Shown: piece after piece, positions 1 through 9,692 of the stretch | Numbering within the stretch: position 1 is the stretch's first letter | How the letters are laid out: each line of letters begins with the position of its first letter | Source: an uncultured Alteromonadaceae bacterium | Lineage (GTDB): Bacteria; Pseudomonadota; Gammaproteobacteria; Enterobacterales; Alteromonadaceae | Length of the DNA stretch: 46,753 nt | Direction of reading: 5' to 3' | NCBI GenBank assembly: GCA_938085045.1 | Contig: CALKGI010000115.1 | Location: forward strand, 1-46,753 | Program-made: the position numbers and the translations under genes | The notes under the pieces: model-generated | What the model was told of the DNA's origin: nothing | What the model saw: only the letters and a program-made list of their open reading frames with translations | Database searches by the model: none

Positions 1-1
1 C

Positions 2-442
2 GACTTAAACCCCGTGAGATCTGGTATTGCTAAAGGCCTTGAAGATAGTGATTTTACTTCTATTCAACAGCGAATCCGAGCATTCGCCAAAGCTAAAAAA
101 GCGAGTAAACAGAATAAAAGTCAGTCAACCTCGCAACCTCATTGTCAGCCAAGAACGCTTTTGCCGTTTACGACGAACCAAGAAGACAATGGCATACACT
201 TTTCGCTAATTGATTATTTAGCTTTGGCAGAATGTACAGGGCGTTGTGTTCACCCTCGCAAAAAAGGCTACATCGATGAAAACCAGCTCGGTGTATTAGA
301 AGCGCTCAATATTACAGAAGATGACTGGCTTGAGTTGGTTCAAAATTTTGAAGGTAAGTTCGCAGGTTTTGCGGGTAAGGCTTCGGCATTGCATTTTCAT
401 GCCAACCAAAACGGGCAAAAATTTCACCGTGGTGTTGGCTGA
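2..442 (+). CDS. REP-associated (Y1-type) transposase, C-terminal part
   Basis: The reading frame is already open at the left edge and stops at 440-442, so only the C-terminal part of about 146 residues is visible. It opens with DLNPVRSGIAK and continues SDFTSIQQRI, the conserved block after the catalytic region of Y1_Tnp/RAYT transposases, and ends with the family's C-terminal extension (LLPF near its middle, then a Y-x-x-L...TGR block). The HUH motif and catalytic tyrosine would lie upstream of the window. RAYTs are single-copy enzymes thought to act on REP palindromes. Short repeats lie 200-290 bp downstream, which fits. Whether the full gene is intact cannot be judged here. Confidence 0.75.
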   Translation, partial: DLNPVRSGIAKGLEDSDFTSIQQRIRAFAKAKKASKQNKSQSTSQPHCQPRTLLPFTTNQEDNGIHFSLIDYLALAECTGRCVHPRKKGYIDENQLGVLEALNITEDDWLELVQNFEGKFAGFAGKASALHFHANQNGQKFHRGVG

Positions 443-641
443 CGTTTCTACCCGACACAATACACGCTTTAACCATTAATCGAGCAACGGCTAGCGCAAT
501 TGCTCAGATTAGTGTGGGCTGTATTTACGAAAATCAAAAATAAACCTGCCAAACCCTTCTTTGCCAACACGAAAATATTCAATGCTGAGCTATTAGTGCT
601 CCATTCCAAGAATACCGCCAGTAAAAGCAGTTTCTCTTTTA

Positions 642-730
642 CTTGGATGGTGACTGTCCTACCAAGCGTTGGATGGTGACTGTCCTTGTTGGTTGTTGGT
701 TCTGCCGCCGTTGGACGGTGACTGTCCTTT
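642..730. repeat. Three copies of a short GGTGACTGTCC repeat downstream of the RAYT gene
   Basis: Near-identical copies of about 18 bp (TTGGAYGGTGACTGTCCT) lie at about 642-660, 669-687 and 711-728. Each has weak dyad symmetry (GGAC...GTCC). Their place just after a RAYT transposase gene suggests they are its REP-like substrate, which is an inference. They encode the repeated tail of the minus-strand gene at 659-931. Confidence 0.6.
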
Positions 731-931
731 GCCGCCATTTACTTTAGGGCCGCCCTTTTTGGTAAGCACATGCTTGTTGGCAACCCGGCTCATTAGGTAT
801 TCGTGCATTTTCTTTGAGACTTTGGCGGGTTTGTTTTTTGTTTTATCTTTTTCATCAGCGATAACTGAAGCGTTCATGCATAAACTGAGTAAAACTAAAA
901 GTAGGGCTTTGGTGACTATTACAGGATTCAT
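659..931 (-). CDS. Small secreted protein with repeat-encoded tail
   Basis: A 90-residue protein with an N-terminal signal peptide (hydrophobic residues about 8-22, cleavage likely near Ala25) and then a very basic mature region rich in Lys and Asn. The last third contains GQSPSN twice, each encoded by a copy of the GGTGACTGTCC repeat, so the C-terminus has been supplied or extended by repeat sequence. A purine-rich AAGAG lies a few bases before the ATG. No family is recognised. The signal peptide and ribosome-binding site argue for a real gene, but the short length and repeat tail leave doubt. It could be a decayed gene that reads into the repeats. Confidence 0.45.
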   Translation of the reverse strand: MNPVIVTKALLLVLLSLCMNASVIADEKDKTKNKPAKVSKKMHEYLMSRVANKHVLTKKGGPKVNGGKGQSPSNGGRTNNQQGQSPSNAW

Positions 932-1125
932 TGCTCTTGATTTTAGTGCAGTTTTGGGGAAATGCTCAGCATGTTAGTTTTATAAATAGGTCATGTCAAT
1001 TCGTTTATCATCATTTACATTTTTGTACTTTTTTTAATTGCCATTTCAATAACTTCGTCATACAATCAGTTCCCTTTTTAACGTAAATATTGCCATCAAG
1101 CATAAATTAACAGCAGGAGTTGTCG

Positions 1126-2202
1126 ATGAAAATCGCAATTATTAACAGCAATGGGTTCTGGGCCATGGGTTGGGCCACAGATAAAAAAAGCCAGCAGGAT
1201 GTGATTGGCTCATTACATCGCCTAGGTATTGAAGTGGCTGTGTTTGAAGTTGGCAGTAAGGCACAGCTTGATAATGTGCTTGAGTCGTTAAAAGGTGGTG
1301 AGTGGCTATTATGGCCAAATGCTTATCAAGTCTATGCCTGCGAGGGCAGTAGTCAAACGCTTTGGCTTGCAGACATCATTGATGAATATAAGATTCCGAT
1401 GATAGGCAGTAATGCCAACGCACTAAAAAACGTGATGGCCAAAGATAAATGTCAGCAATTACTACAGGCACAAGGTGTGCCTATCCCTGTTTTTGCCTCT
1501 ATAGACCATGCAATGCTAGCAGAGCTTGAGTATATTGTTGAAACACGAGAATTAGAATTTCCGCTGTTTGTAAAACCTAACGACTTATCAACCAGCAAAG
1601 GTATTACGCAAGATAGTGTGGTAAAAAACATTGCAGCTTTACGCCGTCAAATCACTTTAGTAGGCGACGAGCATGGTTACCCGGTAATGGTTGAAGAATA
1701 CCTCCCCGGCAGAGATATTACCGTAGCGGTATTTATGACTGAACAACAACCGACAATTTTAGCAACCTATTACGATACGGCCATTTATGATGATCCCGGC
1801 GCGGTATTGGATTATGAAATTCGCATGCGAGACTGGAATGATGGCAAGTGGTTAAGTGTTGTTAACGACCCACAAATGTTGGCAAAAATTCGAACCGTTG
1901 CGATACCCGCTTGCCAAGCAGTTGGTATAACCGAATTTACTCGTATTGATTGCCGCCTAGACAGCAAAGGTCGTTTAAAAGTATTTGATGTTAACGGATT
2001 GCCGGGATTGGAATTGCCATTTAGCACAACAGTTTGGCAAATGATCGTAAAAATGAATGCGCATTCTGAACTTCATGCCTTCGACACCTTAATTAGTTTG
2101 GTGGTGCATTGCTCAGCATTGCGACATAAAAAAGTAGTGCCCGCCAAAGTAACACAATTGGTACAGCAATATATTGAACAACAATCTGAGTGTTTGGCTT
2201 GA
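1126..2202 (+). CDS. ATP-grasp ligase of the D-Ala-D-Ala ligase type
   Basis: A 358-residue ATP-grasp enzyme. The ATG at 1126 is preferred over TTG at 1120 because CAGGAG sits 7 bp before it. The N-terminal part resembles the pre-ATP-grasp fold (MKIAIINSNG). The central part carries the ATP-binding lysine strand (FPLFVKPNDLSTSKGI), MVEEYLPGRDITVAV, and a C-terminal metal-binding segment FDVNGLPGLE, close to the EVNxLPG of Ddl. It probably forms a carboxylate-amine bond using ATP, but the substrate cannot be read from sequence. It lacks neighbouring cell-wall genes, so a true D-Ala-D-Ala ligase role is not supported. It is convergent with the acetyltransferase gene, 2 bp away. Confidence 0.75.
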   Translation: MKIAIINSNGFWAMGWATDKKSQQDVIGSLHRLGIEVAVFEVGSKAQLDNVLESLKGGEWLLWPNAYQVYACEGSSQTLWLADIIDEYKIPMIGSNANALKNVMAKDKCQQLLQAQGVPIPVFASIDHAMLAELEYIVETRELEFPLFVKPNDLSTSKGITQDSVVKNIAALRRQITLVGDEHGYPVMVEEYLPGRDITVAVFMTEQQPTILATYYDTAIYDDPGAVLDYEIRMRDWNDGKWLSVVNDPQMLAKIRTVAIPACQAVGITEFTRIDCRLDSKGRLKVFDVNGLPGLELPFSTTVWQMIVKMNAHSELHAFDTLISLVVHCSALRHKKVVPAKVTQLVQQYIEQQSECLA

Positions 2203-2204
2203 AA

Positions 2205-2720
2205 CTACCTCGTTAAATCCAAAAACATCAAACTGCGCAAAAGCTGTTCGCTAAACAAGGGCTTTTGCGCAATTTCTTCAAAGCCCAATTGTCGCAACAT
2301 CTTGAAATTAGCCACATTATCCGGATGTGTGGTGCAATAAAGATAGTTAAACCCGTGGCTTGCTGCTGCGTCCATTCTCGCCATATTCAGTCTCTTACCA
2401 ATACCTTGGCCACGCCATTGAGGATGTACCATGTTAAACAGCATTAAAGCGCACTGCTCGCTGGGATATTGCACCGGTTCTAAGTATTCTGGCCAAGGTG
2501 CCATTTTTCTTAAGGCGGTGTATCCGATGATTTGCTCGGGGGTTTTTGCCACTACATTGATGGTTTCACCAGCGAGATTTTTATAATAAAAATCTCGGTC
2601 TTGCGGGTATAAATAAGGCGAGGCATTGTTGTCACGCACTTGTTTATCTAGCGCCATCAAGGCATCGGTATATTCAATATCAAGGCTTGGATTATTGAGG
2701 GTGATCACGCTTACCGTCAC
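2205..2720 (-). CDS. GNAT-family N-acetyltransferase
   Basis: A 171-residue protein with the acetyl-CoA-binding motif A of GNAT enzymes (MVHPQWRGQGIGKRLNMARM), preceded by a beta-strand block (QIIGYTALRKM) and followed by YCTTHPDNVANFKMLRQLGF, the usual alpha4/beta-strand end. It would transfer an acetyl group to an amine in the cytoplasm, but its acceptor is unknown. The start is taken as GTG at 2720. A second in-frame GTG lies at 2708 and the ribosome-binding site is weak, so the first few residues are uncertain. Confidence 0.8.
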   Translation of the reverse strand: MTVSVITLNNPSLDIEYTDALMALDKQVRDNNASPYLYPQDRDFYYKNLAGETINVVAKTPEQIIGYTALRKMAPWPEYLEPVQYPSEQCALMLFNMVHPQWRGQGIGKRLNMARMDAAASHGFNYLYCTTHPDNVANFKMLRQLGFEEIAQKPLFSEQLLRSLMFLDLTR

Positions 2721-3113
2721 AGTGAAACTCGCTTATGAGGATAAAAAATTGATTATGCAGCCTCAAAAAAATTCTGCAATGGTTTTTTACCTCCCTTAGA
2801 AAACAATCACAATATTACTGAGTTGCTAGGTTTTGTTGTCATACTGGTGTCATCTTTTCGGGTTACATTCAATATCGCTAACAACAATAACGACGATACA
2901 ACGACTACTCATCAAGATAATAAAAACACTGTAATAAAAGGAAGTTCGTAAATTTAAGAGATTATCAACAAACTGCCGGCATTAAGCATGGAGCATCCCC
3001 GCCAACAGGATAGCAGCCGGCGGTTTTCTTTTATTTATTTTAACCAACAAAATGAGGAGTTAATTAATGGATTTGGTTTAAGTCGAGCTTTAAACACAAG
3101 CGACGGCCAAACC
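2721..3113. other. Gene-free interval with leader-like sequence and a hairpin
   Basis: No convincing gene is present. The plus strand shows an AC-rich, unstructured leader-like stretch (about 2876-2935), then AAAAGGAAG at about 2936-2945 that looks like a ribosome-binding site but is followed by no usable start codon, and then the hairpin at 2971-3025. The order leader, ribosome-binding site, terminator with no gene between suggests a deletion scar or a short non-coding transcript. Confidence 0.4.
2971..3040 (+). terminator. Hairpin plus T-rich run, intrinsic terminator or small RNA 3' end
   Basis: AACTGCCGGC (2971-2980) pairs with GCCGGCGGTT (3016-3025), a 10-bp stem with one G-T pair and a 35-nt loop, followed directly by TTCTTTTATTTATTTT. 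There is no plus-strand gene upstream for at least 700 bp, so it either ends an unannotated small transcript or is left over from a lost gene. Confidence 0.55.
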
Positions 3114-4718
3114 TCACCCGTCCACCATACTTAGGGCTATCGCCTCAGCAACTTTAATCCCATCTATCCCTGCCGACAAAATCCCGCCAGCATAACCCGC
3201 CCCTTCACCCGCCGGATACAGGCCCTTGGTATTAATGCTCACACACTTCTCGTCACGTTTAATTCTCACCGGCGACGAGGTTCGAGTCTCAACCCCGGTT
3301 AACATCGCATCGTCCATCGCAAAACCACGGATTTTACGATTAAACGCAGGCAATGCTTCGCGAATCGCATCTACTGCGTATTGCGGTATACATTTGCTCA
3401 AATCAGTGAATTTAATGCCCGGTTTAAACGAAGGCTCAACTTCACCCGCCTCTTTTGAGGGGTTATTTTTCATAAAATCGCCGACCAACTGACCCGGGGC
3501 ATCGTAGTTACTGCCGCCTTGTTCGAAAGCTATTGTTTCCCACTTTCGTTGCAACTCAACGCCCGCTAATATATCGCCGGGGTAATCTTCTTCTGGGCTT
3601 ATGCCCACCACAATTGCGCTATTGGCATTGCGTTCTTTACGCGAGTATTGGCTCATACCATTGGTCACTACCCTGCCCTCTTCAGACGTAGCCGCGACCA
3701 CAGTGCCGCCGGGGCACATGCAAAAACTATAAACACTGCGTCCGTTTTTACAGTGATGCACCAGTTTATAATCAGCAGCGCCAAGTATCGGATGTCCCGC
3801 ATTGGTGCCAAAACGGCTTTCGTCAATCAACGATTGTTTGTGCTCTATTCTAAAACCAATCGAGAACGGTTTGGGTTCGATGAACACCCCTTTATCGAGC
3901 AACATTTGATAGGTATCACGCGCACTGTGGCCAACGGCCAACGCCACATGAGACGTTTTAATGTATTCGCCATTGGCCAATACCACACCTTTTACTTGCT
4001 CATTTTCGATATCAATTTCGTCAACCCGTGCGCTAAAACGAATTTCGCCGCCTAATCCCTCAATCGTCGCCCGCATTTTCTCTACCATGGTCACCAGCTT
4101 AAACGTACCGATGTGTGGCTTACTTACATAGAGAATTTCTTCTGGGGCGCCTGCGGTAACAAACTCATTAAGCACCTTGCGGCCATAGTTTTTTGGATCC
4201 CTAACCTGCGAATAAAGCTTACCGTCAGAAAACGTCCCCGCGCCGCCTTCACCAAACTGAACATTCGATTCGGTATTAAGCTTACGCTCACGCCAAAAAC
4301 CAAAAGTGTCTTTGGTGCGCTCTCTTACCTCTTTACCACGTTCCAAAATAATCGGTTTGAATCCCATTTGCGCCAACACCAAGCCAACAAACAAACCACA
4401 AGGCCCCGTACCAATAACAACTGGCCGTTCGGTCAGGTTTTCGGGCGCTTTGGTCACATAATGATAATCGGTGTCGGGTTTGGCTTTAACTCTTTGGTCG
4501 TCAGCAAACTGAACTAAAAGCGCAGCCTCATTTTCAACCTCAACATCTAAGGTGTACATCAAAGTGATAACATTGCGTTTGCGGGCATCATAACCACGGC
4601 GAAATACATCAAAACTCAACAATTGCGCAGGCTCAATGGCCAGCTTTTCGATGATCGCAGCGTTGATGGCCCCCTCATCATGATCAAGGGGCAATTTGAT
4701 ATCGGTCAGTCGCAGCAT
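3114..4718 (-). CDS. FAD-dependent dehydrogenase of the COG2509 family
   Basis: A 534-residue predicted cytoplasmic flavoprotein. It has a roughly 100-residue N-terminal domain, then a Rossmann FAD-binding motif (PVVIGTGPCGLFVGLVLA) followed by an acidic strand end (ILERG). Further on are NVQFGEGGAGTFSDGKL, FCMCPGGTVV and the C-terminal FAD-contacting block YPAGEGAGYAGGI. This layout and length match the uncharacterised FAD-dependent dehydrogenases of COG2509, common in Gammaproteobacteria. The substrate is not known. Neighbours are on the other strand or far away, so context gives no further clue. Confidence 0.85.
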   Translation of the reverse strand: MLRLTDIKLPLDHDEGAINAAIIEKLAIEPAQLLSFDVFRRGYDARKRNVITLMYTLDVEVENEAALLVQFADDQRVKAKPDTDYHYVTKAPENLTERPVVIGTGPCGLFVGLVLAQMGFKPIILERGKEVRERTKDTFGFWRERKLNTESNVQFGEGGAGTFSDGKLYSQVRDPKNYGRKVLNEFVTAGAPEEILYVSKPHIGTFKLVTMVEKMRATIEGLGGEIRFSARVDEIDIENEQVKGVVLANGEYIKTSHVALAVGHSARDTYQMLLDKGVFIEPKPFSIGFRIEHKQSLIDESRFGTNAGHPILGAADYKLVHHCKNGRSVYSFCMCPGGTVVAATSEEGRVVTNGMSQYSRKERNANSAIVVGISPEEDYPGDILAGVELQRKWETIAFEQGGSNYDAPGQLVGDFMKNNPSKEAGEVEPSFKPGIKFTDLSKCIPQYAVDAIREALPAFNRKIRGFAMDDAMLTGVETRTSSPVRIKRDEKCVSINTKGLYPAGEGAGYAGGILSAGIDGIKVAEAIALSMVDG

Positions 4719-4834
4719 TACGGGGATCCCACTTAAGAATTAGCATTTATTTGAGGGCGCATTTTACGTTAGTAATGGAAATAATACCAATTGGCAGATA
4801 AAATGACTCGGCAAAAATATCCTAGGGGAAAGTC

Positions 4835-5221
4835 ATGACACAGATAAAACAAAGCACAGCACAAGTTAGACAAGGCGCTTGCCATTGCGGTGCAGTCACC
4901 TTCGAAGTCACATTAGAAGATGGCTTACAAAACCTTAGGCGCTGTAACTGCTCATTGTGCCGCCGCAAAGGCTCAATCATTTCAAGCGTGCCACTGGCAG
5001 GCTTAAAAATCACCAAAGGTGAAGATAAACTGTCTTTATATCAATGGAATACCAAAATAGCCAAACACTATTTTTGCAGTATTTGTGGCATTTATACCCA
5101 CCATCAACGCCGCAGCAACCCCCACGAATTCGGCTTTAATGTGGCGTGTATCGAAGGCGTTGACCCGTTTGCTCTTGAAAATATCGGCGTAGGTAACGGT
5201 GCCTCACAAGCCCTATTATAA
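4835..5221 (+). CDS. GFA/CENP-V family zinc protein
   Basis: A 128-residue protein with the GFA fold zinc ligands: [12 protein letters not shown] near the N-terminus, [10 protein letters not shown] around residues 30-40, and [11 protein letters not shown] around residues 77-90. The family is named after glutathione-dependent formaldehyde-activating enzyme, but most members have no proven activity, so no substrate is assigned. A strong AGGGGAAAG ribosome-binding site precedes the ATG. It lies 11 bp before fdxA on the same strand and is probably co-transcribed. Confidence 0.85.
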   Translation: MTQIKQSTAQVRQGACHCGAVTFEVTLEDGLQNLRRCNCSLCRRKGSIISSVPLAGLKITKGEDKLSLYQWNTKIAKHYFCSICGIYTHHQRRSNPHEFGFNVACIEGVDPFALENIGVGNGASQALL

Positions 5222-5232
5222 GGTTATTAACC

Positions 5233-5556
5233 ATGACTTTTGTTGTTACCGATAACTGTATAAAATGCAAATACACCGACTGCGTGTCGGTGTGCCCTGC
5301 CGATGCTTTTTTTGAAGGCCCCAACTTTTTAGTGATCAACCCCGACGACTGCATCGATTGTGACCTATGTCCGGTCGAATGTCCTGCCGAGGCGATTTTT
5401 GCCGAAGACGATGTGCCGCCTGACCAACAAGCCTTTATTCAATTAAATGCCGAACTATCGAAACACTGGCCCCGTATTGTCGAGCAAATCGATGCCCCAG
5501 CAGACGCTGAACAGTGGGATGGTATTCCAGACAAACTGCCATTACTCGAAAAGTAA
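5233..5556 (+). CDS. fdxA: 7Fe (3Fe-4S/4Fe-4S) ferredoxin
   Basis: A 107-residue ferredoxin of the FdxA type. The first cluster region reads [18 protein letters not shown] and the second [16 protein letters not shown], giving the mixed 3Fe-4S and 4Fe-4S cysteine pattern of seven-iron ferredoxins. The C-terminal tail ([11 protein letters not shown]) is also typical. It is a soluble cytoplasmic electron carrier whose partner is not evident here. An AAGG lies about 8 bp before the ATG. The gene follows the GFA gene closely and likely shares its promoter. Confidence 0.93.
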   Translation: MTFVVTDNCIKCKYTDCVSVCPADAFFEGPNFLVINPDDCIDCDLCPVECPAEAIFAEDDVPPDQQAFIQLNAELSKHWPRIVEQIDAPADAEQWDGIPDKLPLLEK

Positions 5557-5726
5557 ACCCAACGCATTTTTTACACAATCCAAACCAGACACAAGTTGTT
5601 ACATTTAAGGTCGTAGCAGATTTATCCTTGTCAGCTACACTTTTTTCATCTGTGCCACCGCAAAATCAAAAATCTGTCTATTTGGACAGTTTACGGTTTG
5701 GATAAGGTACACAAAGGAATATTTGA

Positions 5727-7706
5727 ATGAAATTGAAACAAAAATTGCTCATCATCTTTTTTAGCATCACCCTTATCCCCATCCTAATCACCGGCCTAGC
5801 AGCCAGCAACATAGCCTCAAATTCACTCGAAGAATTAACTTTTGAACACCTACGGGCTATTCGAGAAGCCAAAAAATCGGAAGTATTAACCTATTTTTCC
5901 GATCGTAAAAACGACATTGAACTGCTATCGAGCACCGTTAAAGGCCTGCTTGATACCTCCAGTGTCGACGCACTTAATCAGTCAGCGCACGCCAACCAAA
6001 ACTATTTTGACCAATACATTAAAGGCTACCAATACTACGACTTATTTTTAATTGACCCATCGGGGCAAATATTTTACACAGTCACCCGCGAAGCCGACTA
6101 CCAAAGCAACCTAACAACTGGCCCATACAGCAATTCGGGCCTTGGCAAATTATTCAAAAACGTCACTAACAGTAACCAATATTCAATGATTGATTTTAGT
6201 CGTTATGCACCAAGCAACGACGACCCGGCATCATTTATAGCCTATCCATTCAAAATAGACACAGGTGAAACCATCATTTTGGCGTTGCAACTATCAATAG
6301 ATAAAATCAACGCGGTCATGCAACAACGCGAAGGTATGGGTGAAACAGGCGAAAGTTACCTAGTTGGCAGTGATTCACTGATGCGTTCAGACTCATTCAG
6401 AGACCCAAAAAATCGCACCGTAGTGGCCTCGTTTGCCGGTAGTGTCAGCCAAAATGGGGTATCTACGACAGCCGTAACCGCCGGACTAAACGGCACCACC
6501 GACACCCTAGTCATCGAAGGACACAGCGGCAAAGACGTATTGTCGGCCTTTACCCCGGTGAAAATTGAAGACACACGCTGGGTATTATTATCTGAAATCA
6601 ACGAGTCTGAAGCTTACGGCCCGGTATATTCACTTTACAAAACGCTGGCAGTAGTCATTTTGCTGACCATAGCCGTGCTATCAGTGGTTGCGGTTTTAAC
6701 CACAAAGTCAATCATCCGGCCCTTAGGCGGCGAACCAAACGACATGCGCAAAATGACAGAACGAATTGCAGATGGCGATTTAACCATACGGTTTGAATCA
6801 TCCAATAGTTATTCAGGCATTTTTGGTGCGATGCAAAAAATGGTTAGCACACTCAAAACCATCATTGGCGACATCATAGATTCAAGCAGCCAATTAGCCA
6901 GTACCGCCGAACAAACCAGCTCTAGCAGTTTGCAAGCACAATCGAGTCTTGAAGAGCAAAAGCGCAGCATTGAGCAAGTCGCCACCGCAGTCGAAGAAAT
7001 GTCGGTTAGCGTGCGCGAAGTGGCGCAAAATGCATTAGAAGTGGCAGGTTCAACCAACTCAGCAAAAAACCAATCAACCGAAGCTAACCAAATGCTGCAA
7101 CAAACCATGGATGAAATTAACCAACTTGGCACCGACATCAACGATGCCACCGGTGTCATTCGTCAACTGGCCGAAGACAGCCAATCGATTAGCTCAGTGA
7201 TGGAAGTGATACGCGGTATTGCAGAGCAAACCAACTTATTAGCACTTAACGCTGCCATTGAAGCTGCCCGTGCAGGCGAGCAAGGCAGAGGGTTTGCGGT
7301 AGTTGCCGACGAGGTTCGAAACCTCGCGCAAAAGACCCAAGAGTCGACTCAAAATATTGAAGCGGTGATCCAAAAATTACAGGCTGCTTCACGCCAAGCC
7401 GTTATTGCCATGGACGAAAGCCAAAAAACCGCACAAAGCACCATAGGCAAGGCCGAAGCCACAGCCGGCGCCATTGTTGAGGTAGACAACAACATAGAAA
7501 GCATCAGCCATATGTCAGAACTGATTGCCGCAGCCGCAGAAGAACAATCAACGGTCACTCAAGAAATTAGTATGAGTATCACCAATATCTCTGATGTCGC
7601 TCATGAAAACACCCAAAGCGCACAAGAGCAGTCAAAAGCCAGCGAGCAAATTAGTGCCTTGGCAGTGAATTTAAATGAGATTAGTCTGAAATTTAAGATT
7701 TCGTAA
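5727..7706 (+). CDS. Methyl-accepting chemotaxis protein
   Basis: A 659-residue chemoreceptor. A first transmembrane helix spans about residues 7-27, a periplasmic Cache-like ligand-binding region about 28-300 ([15 protein letters not shown] is typical of a Cache domain), a second helix about 305-327, then a HAMP linker and the cytoplasmic signalling domain. The signalling hairpin tip ([20 protein letters not shown], then [17 protein letters not shown]) lies near residues 497-535 and is fully conserved, so it should dock CheA and CheW. There is no C-terminal NWETF-like pentapeptide. The ligand is unknown. AAAGGA lies about 9 bp before the ATG. Confidence 0.93.
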   Translation: MKLKQKLLIIFFSITLIPILITGLAASNIASNSLEELTFEHLRAIREAKKSEVLTYFSDRKNDIELLSSTVKGLLDTSSVDALNQSAHANQNYFDQYIKGYQYYDLFLIDPSGQIFYTVTREADYQSNLTTGPYSNSGLGKLFKNVTNSNQYSMIDFSRYAPSNDDPASFIAYPFKIDTGETIILALQLSIDKINAVMQQREGMGETGESYLVGSDSLMRSDSFRDPKNRTVVASFAGSVSQNGVSTTAVTAGLNGTTDTLVIEGHSGKDVLSAFTPVKIEDTRWVLLSEINESEAYGPVYSLYKTLAVVILLTIAVLSVVAVLTTKSIIRPLGGEPNDMRKMTERIADGDLTIRFESSNSYSGIFGAMQKMVSTLKTIIGDIIDSSSQLASTAEQTSSSSLQAQSSLEEQKRSIEQVATAVEEMSVSVREVAQNALEVAGSTNSAKNQSTEANQMLQQTMDEINQLGTDINDATGVIRQLAEDSQSISSVMEVIRGIAEQTNLLALNAAIEAARAGEQGRGFAVVADEVRNLAQKTQESTQNIEAVIQKLQAASRQAVIAMDESQKTAQSTIGKAEATAGAIVEVDNNIESISHMSELIAAAAEEQSTVTQEISMSITNISDVAHENTQSAQEQSKASEQISALAVNLNEISLKFKIS

Positions 7707-7991
7707 ATTAAAGCTGGCGCCGTGAAAATAAGGTTTGATCTCACCCGGCAGATGAGGTGAGGTGCGAACCGTGCTCGCTGACACGGATGTAAGCGAGACC
7801 GTTGCGCGTAACCCAACACAAGCCGTTTACTAGTGTCTTTTTCGGTTATTTGTCAAGCCATAAGGCTCTTCTCAAAAGCAAGTGTTAGCCCAAAGTAACC
7901 GATGGGTTGCGGCTCGTGTCTCGCCTAACCCATCCTCCAAATACGCTCAAAATAGGTTTGTGGCGAAACAACAACCAACGGGAGCCAAACC
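7707..7991. repeat. Intergenic interval with inverted repeats
   Basis: No gene is seen. Two dyads are present: CTCGCT/AGCGAG around 7775-7799, and a perfect 8-bp GATGGGTT (7901-7908) / AACCCATC (7927-7934) pair with an 18-nt loop. Both resemble dispersed palindromes of the kind common in this genome. Neither is followed by a T-run good enough to call a terminator. Confidence 0.45.
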
Positions 7992-9641
7992 ATGAAAACT
8001 CTACCCACTTCTATTTCAAGACGTCATTTTCTCGGTTCAATCGGCAAAATTGCTGGCAGTTCAGTAATGCTCAAAGCTGCGGCCACCATAGGTTTAACAA
8101 TGACGGTCTCTGGTTGTGGCGCTTCCAATGCATCAGAACAACCACCCATTACACCAACACCAAACCCAACGCCTACACCAACCGACCCGCCACCAGCGGT
8201 TAACCCCAACCCACGACCTTCAGACTGGCCTGCCAATAGCGGCAACAATCAAACCGTTACCATACTTGGCAGTGGTATAGCAGGCATGACAGCGGCATTG
8301 GAAATGAACAAACTCGGTTACCAATGCACCATATTAGAAGCCACAGCACGGGCAGGCGGGCGTTGCCAAACCATTCGAGCGGGCGACACCATTGAAGAGC
8401 TAGATTCACTGCAAAGCTGTCAATTTGACAACAACCCGGCCCTATATTTTAATCCCGGACCTGCCCGAATCCCCCATCATCACGATTTATTACTCGGATA
8501 CTGCCGCCAATTTTCTATTGAACTCGAAACCTTCACCAACGACAACCGGGCGGCTTTATATCACAGTACCAACGCCTTTAACGGCCAGCCACAACTCGCT
8601 CGGCGAATAGTTGCCGACAGCCGAGGTTACATCAGCGAATTGCTCTCAACAGCGCTCAACCAAAACGCGCTAGACCAAGCACTAACCCCCGGGGAGCGAA
8701 ACGACCTCATTGAAATGTTAAAAAGTTACGGTGCCCTAACAGCCAATTCGAACTATACCGGCTCTAACCGCGCAGGTTTTGAAGGACAAGAAAACACTGG
8801 CGGCATTGGCCGCGATACCCCGATTTCACCGCTAGATTTAACCGAAATACTCAACAGCGACTTTTGGCAATATCAGCTCAGTTTTGTCGAAACAATCGAC
8901 CAGCAACCCACCCTATTACAACCTGTTGGCGGCATGGATAAAATCGCCAAAGCCTTTGAGGCCCAGGTAGCCGACAACATCATTTATCAGGCGGTAGTGA
9001 CACAAATTCGCAAGACCGATGCCGGCGTGCGCATTGTTTACCAAGACCAAACAGGCAGTGATGTCACGGTCGAATCTGACTACTGCATTTGCACAATACC
9101 GACAACCGTATTAAGAAATATCGCCAATGATTTTTCGCCCGCTCACCAAAATGAGATTAACAATTTTGGCTACACCAACCCTTGTAAAATCGCCTTTCAG
9201 TCAAAACGATTTTGGGAGCAAGAGCACAACATATATGGTGGCATATCGTGGACCAACCAAAACATCACCCAACTGTGGTATCCCAACAGCGGTTTTGGCC
9301 ATGACCAAGGCATAATTGTTGGGGCCTATACATTTAGCAGCAGTGCAGGCGACAGTTTTTCTACCATGAGTCCACAACAAAGGCTCAACCCAGGCATCAC
9401 CCAAGCCAGTCAACTACATCCACAATATGGCAATGAAGTGCACAACGGCATCAGCATTTGCTGGAGCAAAGTCCCCTTTCAACTCGGTGGTTGGGGCGCA
9501 TCAACGGCCAACATTCTGCTCACTAACGATGAAAACATCTACTTTGCAGGAGAGCACCTAAGCAATTTACAAGGCTGGCAAGAAGGCGCGATATTATCGG
9601 CCTATCATGCGATTGATGGGATTATAGGGGCTAGTGCTTGA
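7992..9641 (+). CDS. Tat-exported lipoprotein flavin amine oxidase
   Basis: A 549-residue FAD enzyme. The N-terminus has a twin-arginine motif (SRRHFLGS, residues 9-16) and a lipobox ending at Cys42 (TVSGC), so it is probably exported folded with FAD and lipid-anchored. A Pro/Thr-rich linker (about residues 50-80) follows, then the dinucleotide-binding motif ILGSGIAGMTAALEM (about 91-105) and EATARAGGRC. The C-terminal FAD block FAGEHLSNLQGWQEGA is that of flavin-containing amine oxidases. The substrate is probably an amine or amino acid in the periplasm, which is inferred. GGGAG lies 8 bp before the ATG. Confidence 0.88.
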   Translation: MKTLPTSISRRHFLGSIGKIAGSSVMLKAAATIGLTMTVSGCGASNASEQPPITPTPNPTPTPTDPPPAVNPNPRPSDWPANSGNNQTVTILGSGIAGMTAALEMNKLGYQCTILEATARAGGRCQTIRAGDTIEELDSLQSCQFDNNPALYFNPGPARIPHHHDLLLGYCRQFSIELETFTNDNRAALYHSTNAFNGQPQLARRIVADSRGYISELLSTALNQNALDQALTPGERNDLIEMLKSYGALTANSNYTGSNRAGFEGQENTGGIGRDTPISPLDLTEILNSDFWQYQLSFVETIDQQPTLLQPVGGMDKIAKAFEAQVADNIIYQAVVTQIRKTDAGVRIVYQDQTGSDVTVESDYCICTIPTTVLRNIANDFSPAHQNEINNFGYTNPCKIAFQSKRFWEQEHNIYGGISWTNQNITQLWYPNSGFGHDQGIIVGAYTFSSSAGDSFSTMSPQQRLNPGITQASQLHPQYGNEVHNGISICWSKVPFQLGGWGASTANILLTNDENIYFAGEHLSNLQGWQEGAILSAYHAIDGIIGASA

Positions 9642-9692
9642 CAGATGCCACCAAGTGCAGTTCGTTTGGCCAATGCCGACTTTAGGCATGGG

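Noticed and set aside
469..738. Minus-strand frame of 89 codons after the RAYT gene
   Set aside because: It overlaps the signal-peptide gene in another frame, consists largely of translated repeats and has no good start site.
1126..2202. Calling the ATP-grasp gene a true D-alanine-D-alanine ligase (ddl)
   Set aside because: Motifs fit only loosely (DVNGLPG for EVNTLPG) and no cell-wall genes are near, so only the superfamily is stated.
7737..7820. Possible tRNA-like or structured RNA after the chemoreceptor gene
   Set aside because: The dyads do not form a cloverleaf and no TTCRANY-type T-loop is present.
7907..8203. 98-codon frame at the start of the amine oxidase gene
   Set aside because: It is out of frame with the Tat signal and FAD motif and has no recognisable content.
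9641..9692. Search for a shared terminator between the convergent amine oxidase and propeller genes
   Set aside because: The 51-bp gap has no stem with a T-run.
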